64,000 nucleotides of DNA. It comes from Polymyxa betae (taxonomy: Eukaryota > Endomyxa > Phytomyxea > Plasmodiophorida > Plasmodiophoridae). Both the position numbers and the translations under genes were made by a program. Below the pieces are notes generated by a model. The model did no database searches, was not told the origin of the DNA, and worked only from the letters and a program-made list of their open reading frames with translations. The stretch is from NCBI GenBank assembly GCA_003693705.1, contig RBZT01000215.1, positions 83,552 to 147,551 of the forward strand, given 5' to 3'. Below are positions 56,113-64,000 of the stretch, one piece after another (position 1 is the stretch's first letter; each line of letters opens with the position of its first letter).

Positions 56113-59100
56113 ATGTCATCAACAACAATTCCATTCAAACCACATCCGAAATCTCAGCAAGAATTTGAGTTTCGTGATGGCCAGCGTCCTCTAGCATTAG
56201 ATTGGTTAGATGAAGTTGGTAAATTCTATGAGAATCGTGCTCAAGATCCCCCTATACGTAAGACATCACGTATGTGCATCTGTATCTGCATGTCTCCATA
56301 TCATTATAATACTGATGAATAGGTCCTGGTACTAATGATGTATTAGAGATGATGATATTAGAGAATGCAGCAGATCTAGCACCTAATCTATCACATCATA
56401 GACGTATTATACGTCATGAAACTATCATACTATATCTCAAACTTGCTGCTGTATTCGATCGCACATTCGCCGTACAGGCCCAGTTCGAGGAGATCACCTC
56501 CCCAGATCGTATGATTATTGATATGGCGAGATCTCATGATATAATGAGTGTTGTGTGTATAGAGGAGAGATGGGTTATACCATCATTAATGAGATCAATT
56601 AGTAGCTGTATAACCCCAATGATTATTGGATTTGTAACAGGTCTAGAAGCCCATTATTTACAGGCTAATCTACATGTTAGAGATGTAGCTGTATCTGCAG
56701 TTACTGCACTTATACAATCTAATCGAAATATATTCCTACATAATGATCATTGTATGGATGTATGAAGTAACTAGATACTAATTGTAACTAACATATTGAT
56801 ATAGTGGCATCAATATGGAATTTAACCTTATTACTTGATGTTAATGATTGCCATCTTCCATCAATATTACTACCTGGAACACGTCTACCTATTATTATAT
56901 CATTACAATCATTAACAGATGTTATATGTCAAGGACATAGATCTCTAGTACGTGAACTTCTACGTCGGCTGCTGACCATGCCCGGGGCCAGTACGCCGGA
57001 GCGTGACGCCATTCGGGTCACGGTCCAGGGCTTGTTCCGCATTCTGGTTGATATCACATTCGGACATGGTACTGCTGATCGTAATGAAGGTGAAGCTGCT
57101 GCCAATAATGGAACACGACCTACACTAGCAGATGCATATGAGGCTATACAAGCTCTTGTCTCGGGACGTACCGAGGCCCAGTACGACCAGATTCACTGGG
57201 CGACTGCGACGCTGACCCGGATTGTGCGGCAGCAACAGTCGACGTTGCATCCGTCAACGAAATGGTCTGGAGATTGTTTAGGGTTTTAGGGTTTGGTTGT
57301 GACTTGTGTGTATAGGTTCTTAGATCAGTTAGTAATGCATCTATCACCTACATCTCCATCATTAGTTAGATATGGTATATGTCTAATAGTATCAGCTGTA
57401 ATAGAGGTATGGCCTGAATCAATAGATATCATACCAGATCTATATTCGAATATTATTAATTCATGTAATGATACATCATTAATAATACGAGATGTATCAC
57501 TATCTATTCTATATTCAATAGCTACATATCGCAATCTCCTATCATTAGTTGATCTTATACAAGCATATGATAGTATACGTCATGGATCTTGTTATATTAA
57601 TATACAGAATAATCATACAGGACATCAACAACCTGTTAGATCACATCCCGTTATATTATCTGATATTCTAGCTGAAGCTGTTATGTATGGACCTAATCTA
57701 TCATCATATCAACTGACATCATTACTGGCATCATCACGTTACATGTCGCCACAGATCCAACTCGACACGTTACATCTCGTCTGTCATTGGGCTAACAGAG
57801 CCCAGGATCTCGACCCACATCTGTAAGTGTGTGTTACAACGCATTCTAAACCCTAAAACCCTATGTTTAGTGTCCAACAATTATTACCAATGTTACAAAC
57901 ACGTCAATCTAATATTCAAATAGCGATCTTATCTATATTTCGTGCACTTAATCGTGCATTACCTACAATGTCCCGATCATTATTACGTAGCTCAGAGACA
58001 TATTTCCGTCAGTTATTATCTGGTCATGATCATACAGATACAGATGCAGATAATAGTATGATATTAGTATTAGATGTATTAGCTATGTTCCCATTACATG
58101 ATCTACCTGCTATACGTATACAGAATCTATTATCTCATCATTTAGGTCCATGTGCATTCTCTAGATCATGTCAATTACGTCATGCATTATATAATGTATT
58201 ATCGGGATCACGTAGATTCTGGATAACAAATGATCTATCATATTCGGCATTATGTATATTATTAATAGCGATTGGAGATGAAGATATTGATGCTGTTCAA
58301 TCAGCTGTTCGAGGGTTTCAGGATGTTAGTTCTGGACCTCAATGGAAGAGTGCTGCATCTACATCAACATTTCATTCATTATTAATTCGATCTGGTATTG
58401 CATTAAGACATAGAGATCAAGGTGTGATTATCGCTATTGCTTAATATTGGGTTATTAACTATCATATAGCTGTACGTATTAGTGCATATGATCATATAGT
58501 CAATGCTATATGTAATTGGACAGATCAGGATCCATTATATGGAATACTGGTCCACCTGACCCGATCTGGATCCATTGGCGATCTAGTACGACAACGTGTT
58601 GATGGATTATTAAGTGAATCTGGATCTGTTAATATATCATTATCATCAACATCCTTACAAGTATTAGATTCATGTTCACATAGTATATATTGGTATATAT
58701 TATTATTTAGTAAGTTGAATATATATATCAATCAGATACCGGCTGAGAGAGCTCTACGTTCTCTATTAACATCCACTGTATGTACTGCTGGCTGAAACCC
58801 TAAACCCTAACTAACACTTAGACAGCATGGTTATATTCGAGCTGCTGCTGTTGATACAACAATCAAGACCTGTTTCCGTGGTAGTATAGTTCATGGACGT
58901 ATTCTAGATCAAACTATAGCAGATGCTGTTGATGCATTGATTGTATCTGAAAATGAGGCCGTACAAGACAGCTGGATCTGCGTCCTGGATGGGCTGGTAC
59001 GGTATCAGATACCGGGTCTAAATCCCTGGCTTACAGCCCGATTATTACCAACATTAACAGATTTATATTCTGATAGACCATCTTCTGTATTACGTCATCT

Positions 59101-62100
59101 AGTTCATTTCCTTGATACATTAATTACCAATTATATCGCTAATACGTACGTTCCATCTTAGATTTTTCTCACAATCTTCTCTTTCTGTTTTCCAGTCAAT
59201 CGCTTCTGATTATTTTCGAGAACATTGCGCTTGTTCTGATGTTATATAATAGGGATATAATGGAATCAGCAGATGCAGTAATATCATCATGTATTGAGAG
59301 ATTACGTAATACAACCCGTCATCATCTAATAGCGAATATATCTGCTGCTGTACGTACATCATTAGAACAATTATATGGAATATTAGCAGAATGTGCTGCA
59401 CTATTACCTATTGCACATTTTGATGGAGAATCATATAGCGAGTTTCTATTAACAGATGTTAATGCTATGATTAATGATATTGGAGATCATGGTGGTGATC
59501 CACTTATTACTAATCTTACACAATATCAAAGACAATTGATTGGACGGGTTTCTATATCTGGACTTGGATCATGTAGACATACTACACTCATTCCAAAGGT
59601 AACATCAACACTGTCGTATATGTTACTGTTATCTGACATGATATAGATACTAACAACACTGTCATTGTTACTTTCCCATACTGATTATCAAGTACGTCGT
59701 GATGCTATTAGTAGTATATATCAGATACGTAATAATATGGGAGAACATGAGACTGAATTTCAATGGGATCTTAGTTCAGCTATATGGCAATCATTATCAT
59801 TATTATGTGATATAGATCTTGATGTTCGTGTACAATTAGAACGTGGATTATCACATGGACCTACATTATTATATATGTATATACAAGCTATACAAGCACC
59901 AGATCTATCGAAACAGATACAGCAAGCTATGTCTGTTCAGATTGATAGGGAGCGGTTCACCAGTCCAGACCAGTATGATTGCGGGTAAGCTGGCTCTGTT
60001 AGGGTTTTAGGGTTTCATATCAATGTATCTCTGTATATATCAGGATGATAGCATTATTGGCAGATTCTAATATTAGATCTACAATTGATGATGATTATGA
60101 GAAATATGCTGAGAAAGTCATGCAGATCCCACGTATGGATTCAGCATTTCTTGATAGGGTAAAACATTACATATTGGTCATGTTCCGCCGTACTGACCCG
60201 CTGTGTATGATAGGTCCGAGCTATTACTGCTAAATATATTCTATCTGGTCATGAACAGATTCATGCTGCTATACGTAATCTATGTAGATTTCTATCAGGT
60301 GGTACTACTGCTGGTAGTGCAGCTATTATTATCTCTCAGGTAACATAATGGATATAGGAGATGTAACATGTCATATTGATGTGTTATGTAGTTACTAGGT
60401 CTAGTATCAGATAATGCTGATATTCATGATGATATAATAGATCTGATATGTCGTCATATGGAATATAGTGTTACTGGTATTATACAGGATAAGATATATG
60501 GATTATGTGTAGCATTAACACAGATATCTACATATAGACCTATATTAACTGTACAACGGGTTGTATCATGGTCATGTTCTGCGTATGTAACATCATATAT
60601 GTCACTGTATATGTTACTGACCCTACATTTCTGATAGTAATCGTCATATTGATGTTAATGATGGATTAGTATATGCATTACATTCTGTTATAATACCAGT
60701 TATACATGATATAGATATAACACAATCTATTACATCTATACAGACATTCACATTATTGAATAGTCTACGTAGGGTATTACAGTCCACTGTATGTACTGAG
60801 CTGGAACCCTAAAACCCTAACCCTAAACTACTTGTATAGACTGCCACTAAATCGACTCAGAAATTAGCTCTAGATCTACATCTAGCTCTGACATCATTAT
60901 CAGATACAGGTCCAGTACTTATTACTAATCTATTAGATTTAATAGAAGCATTGCATGATCCAGATCTTCAAGATCAACTTATCCAAGCATTAAAACCGCA
61001 GTTTGCATCTGTAGATCAACATGATCCAGTTATACAAACCCTATTAGAACGTATTGATGAATATGAACAGAATGGGACTGTACAGGATCAGCAACGTGCG
61101 TTAACGTTACTCAGTATCGTATCGGATTCATTAGTTGATAACGATACATCATTGATGGGACGTGTATTAGCGTTACTGGCTGATACTGATCTACATGTAC
61201 GACGTCGTGCTATGAGGATGGTAACATATATATGTGGATGTATGTGTAACATGATACTGATATAGTATGTAACAGATAGTAAGTGGCTCATTAAGTGCGA
61301 GTATACAATCTCGTCTATGTCCAGTATTAGAACAACAACATAAACGTAATATTGATAGATCTATACATGGTAGATCACAATCTATTATACAAACTGCTGA
61401 CAAATTACAAGCTAATATGGCATTTCGATTACGTACATCATTCTTACGTATTAATGATTATTCAGTATTAAGTAATAATCATATATCAGCCACACATATG
61501 ACATCTAGTAACATATCTGATGACGAATCACATGGAACATCTACATCTACCATATCAGATGATCCACTTAATGTTACATATCTCTCATCAGAACGTTACA
61601 GTTGCATAGCTGCACGTTACCATAGTAATCTGATATTCAATCAAGATAAGATTGTTGATGATGCATCTACTGGTGAATATACAACACCACAACATATTAA
61701 TGCCATTGATCAGCAGGCCAGTACGGCCACATCAGCCAATACTGCTACTGGTGCTGCTACTACTGCTACATCCGCAGCAGGACGTACTGGCCCCGGCGGC
61801 GATGGGGATGGACGGCATACTATCGACGAGCAGTCCGAAGATCAGATATCGCTGGATGATGATGATGATCAGGCCGTACTGGTCCCTGTGCCGCCATCTG
61901 GAGCCGCATCCAGGCCATCGTTTCAACGTCGAACTACGGTGCAGTCCGTGACGGAGTCCGGGATGTCTCCCCGCGCACTCCGTAAGTTATCGTCCACGTC
62001 ATCAACATCGGGAGGTAATAGTCGGCGGACATCGTCATCTACATTATTTAATGGCGGGAATGGATCACGAGCTAGATTACGACGAGAATCAGCTCGAGGT

Positions 62101-63457
62101 GCTGCATCATCTATTAATGTATTAGATACTGGAGATAATAATGATCTATCTAATGATCATATTGCACTTAATGAACATGTTATTAATGATATGTCTGCTG
62201 AACAGATACAGACTATGTTAACTGCTACTGTTCAATCTACATCACATAATGCCAGTATGTTATCACACATGTTACATTCCTAACACTCACCTAATTATGT
62301 TACTCTATAGACTCACTATTGGATAAGCTGTTAGTAACATTAGAGGCGGATATACAATGCGATACAGGAGATGGATTACGTGCTGATATGAAATCACGCA
62401 TGCATTGTATTGGTGTATTAGTTAATCTAATAGCATCATTCAATCAATTAGATGATCGTGCTGAGACATCATTAGCACGATTACGTCGATTATGTTCATC
62501 ATTGCGACGGAGATGTATTAATCTACGTAATGATATTATTGATAAGATTGATGAAGATCTATTCTCTATAACTGGATTAAATCCCGTTATGATAGCTAAT
62601 CAATGTGATACAGATCGTTATGAATGTATGCAAGATTGTATACAGAGATCTATGATTGATATAGATTATAGACATGATCTTATCAAGCATGCATATAATA
62701 GACATATATCTATTGAATCAAATAATAGATATCTAAGTGCAATCGTTATATTTATTCAGGAGATTGTCAAGGGATTTGGACGTCTATATGCATATCTGAA
62801 TATAGAACAGGTCAGTGAATATCATGTTACAATGTGTCAGTCAACTGAGTAACATGAATATACAGATGACAACATTCTGTCATGGTATGGAATTTATGGT
62901 AGAAATCCTTACAGATGATCATGATGGTATACGTAAATCAAGTCGTGATGCATTACAACAGATTATAAGAGGACGTGAAGATGATCCACAGATCGAGTCA
63001 TTAGCTGCTCTATATGAGAAACTACTCCTGGGCCTGTACGATATCATCACCGATGATCTCAACGTCCAAGTTCTACGTCGCAAGAAGACCGATCTGTGCG
63101 CGGTTCTCGGTCTGCTTCTCCCTCAGGTAGATCATTGTGCAGGAGTCAGACGCGATCATTGACTCGATATCGTCCGTGTAGATTGCGAGCCATTCAGTTC
63201 AGGTCCGTGAGACATGCCTACGTCTGATTCTGTCCCTATGGGATGATCCCGACATACTGGTCCGCGATGTAGCTATTGATACAGTGCGGATCCTGGGTGC
63301 AGGACATCGTGTACCAGAGATTGATGCATTAATACGTCAGACAGGATCAGGTCCATCACAGCTTATGCAACATATTACAATTCGACTTAATAATGACACA
63401 TATGCTAGTAAGGAGAAGTTACAGAATCTTATGCAATGGCTCTTTAATAGAAGATAA
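56113..63457 (+). CDS. Giant HEAT/armadillo-like repeat protein, unidentified
   Basis: Eighteen exons: 56113-56257, 56323-56751, 56805-57264, 57316-57822, 57871-58421, 58470-58777, 58826-59145, 59196-59598, 59647-59984, 60044-60158, 60214-60339, 60392-60582, 60638-60788, 60840-61220, 61276-62254, 62311-62810, 62866-63126, 63182-63457. All phases fit, giving 2,146 residues. Repeated amphipathic helix pairs with D-x-x-x-R-V/I-x-A spacing (VRDVAVSAVTALIQS, VRRDAISSIYQI, VRRRAMRMIVSG, VRDVAIDTVRIL) run through the protein. A Ser/Ala/Asp-rich low-complexity insert lies at about residues 1500-1730. The gene is AT-rich with GC-rich patches. No ATPase or kinase motif is seen. It resembles giant scaffolds (HEATR, Rif1, TOG arrays) in architecture, but I cannot assign a name. 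Confidence 0.7.
57265..57315 (+). repeat. Telomere-like repeat in intron 3
   Basis: The intron holds TTTAGGGTTTTAGGGTTT at about 57278-57295, reading in the gene's direction. Confidence 0.85.
57823..57870 (+). repeat. Telomere-like repeat in intron 4
   Basis: The intron holds TAAACCCTAAAACCCTA at about 57846-57863, the opposite orientation to intron 3. Confidence 0.85.
58778..58825 (+). repeat. Telomere-like repeat in intron 6
   Basis: The intron starts GTATGTACTGCTGGCTG and continues AAACCCTAAACCCTAAC. Its start closely matches that of intron 13 (60789). Confidence 0.85.
59985..60043 (+). repeat. Telomere-like repeat in intron 9
   Basis: The intron holds TTAGGGTTTTAGGGTTT at about 59999-60015. 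Confidence 0.85.
60789..60839 (+). repeat. Telomere-like repeat in intron 13
   Basis: The intron starts GTATGTACTGAGCTGG and holds ACCCTAAAACCCTAACCC at about 60806-60823, the longest array here. Confidence 0.85.
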
Positions 63458-64000
63458 ATACACGTCCACATACGGTCTGGTACGACCAGTACCTTTTGTC
63501 AGACGTAGAAACGTCTCATATATTTGATTAATCGTACCATAAGTCTGTTTAGGTTGTATAATCTGTAATCTATCTATCCGTCATTTATCAAAGGTTGATA
63601 TCGAACTGCAATGAGACTGACCAAATATCAGCAAATGTACTTGATAGAATATTTCAACAGACCGAAACAAATATGGAAGAAACTGATTGGTATTACTACG
63701 TAGATCACGTAGTAATAAATTACTACGTTTAACGTCTGCTTATACACAGAGACAGGTCGCCAAATGGTACAATAACAGCACACCAGACTGATATAAATCA
63801 GAACTCACTTTACAGATGGTTAACTGCAGATTCATATAAAAAGTATTGACATTGTTAGGGTTTTAACGAGCAGAGATCTACTATTGACAATCGTGATGAG
63901 ATACCGGTAGAGATATACAGATACATTATATGTTAGTTCTGGGATTTCATACAGTTTCAATCAGGTAATGATTCTTTATAGAAGATGACAATATTACGGA
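63458..64000. other. Region downstream of the HEAT gene
   Basis: About 540 bp to the window edge, no coding frame recognised. It contains a palindromic GGTACGACCAGTACC near 63478 and a TTAGGGTTTTA unit near 63856. Confidence 0.4.

Noticed and set aside
57265-63870. True chromosome end
   Set aside because: Telomere-like units are short, mixed in orientation and confined to introns except one; the gene continues past them.

Overview
The window is nuclear DNA from a flagellated eukaryote. It is gene-dense: about 40 genes or probable genes lie on both strands, most are broken by spliceosomal introns of 30-60 nt (GT-AG, two probable GC-AG), and intergenic gaps are usually under 400 bp. At least five ciliary or centrosomal proteins are encoded (CFAP210-like, CEP70, SPAG6/PF16, CFAP20-like, plus beta-tubulin), so the organism builds a 9+2 flagellum. 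Homoserine dehydrogenase argues against an animal. A DH-PH RhoGEF, C2orf69, a beta-alanine-activating-type enzyme and a two-AN1 protein suggest an opisthokont-like or related protist, or a flagellated fungus or aphelid-type lineage. The exact lineage cannot be fixed from this sequence.

Layout. 0-7 kb: CFAP210-like coiled-coil protein and VPS37A (both minus), a secreted, probably GPI-anchored protein and the 12-exon CEP70 gene (plus). 7-13 kb: a large intronless AASDH-type adenylation/PQQ enzyme (plus), cytochrome c heme lyase and C2orf69 (minus). 13-19 kb: DH-PH RhoGEF (plus), a KTP-repeat protein, NC2-alpha and a mitochondrial BolA (minus), then a poorly resolved stretch. 19-30 kb: Pumilio (plus), an acidic nuclear repeat protein (minus), SF3B2 and a PH protein (plus), RPF1 (minus), and a decayed methyltransferase. 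30-42 kb: a small mitochondrial membrane protein, beta-tubulin, 3'(2'),5'-bisphosphate nucleotidase, SPAG6, homoserine dehydrogenase, an unresolved 2 kb, and a two-AN1 zinc-finger protein. 42-56 kb: a tiny membrane protein, a TBC-PH protein, PRA1, a tandem repeat next to a Tourist-like MITE, a signal-peptide-peptidase-like protease, a PrsW-type protease, a TPR protein, an SLC49-like transporter, CFAP20-like and RAMP4. 56-63.5 kb: one 18-exon gene for a 2,146-residue HEAT-repeat-like protein that I cannot name.

The genes are mostly unrelated housekeeping and flagellar functions; no operon-like pathway is seen. Membrane-traffic genes (VPS37A, TBC, PRA1, RAMP4, SPPL) and flagellar genes recur. 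Most exon models were checked by codon phase at every junction.

The most unusual signals are DNA-level. (1) Introns of the last two genes fall into families: one carries telomere-like TTTAGGG/CCCTAAA units in either orientation, one carries GTAACAT/ATGTTAC arms, and two introns share near-identical 5' ends including exon flank, which looks like intron duplication or introner activity. (2) A CAGTACG/CGTACTG-centred motif recurs in GC-rich patches inside AT-rich genes, in all reading frames, both orientations, and outside genes. (3) There is a MITE with good terminal inverted repeats beside a perfect 4 x 26 bp tandem repeat.
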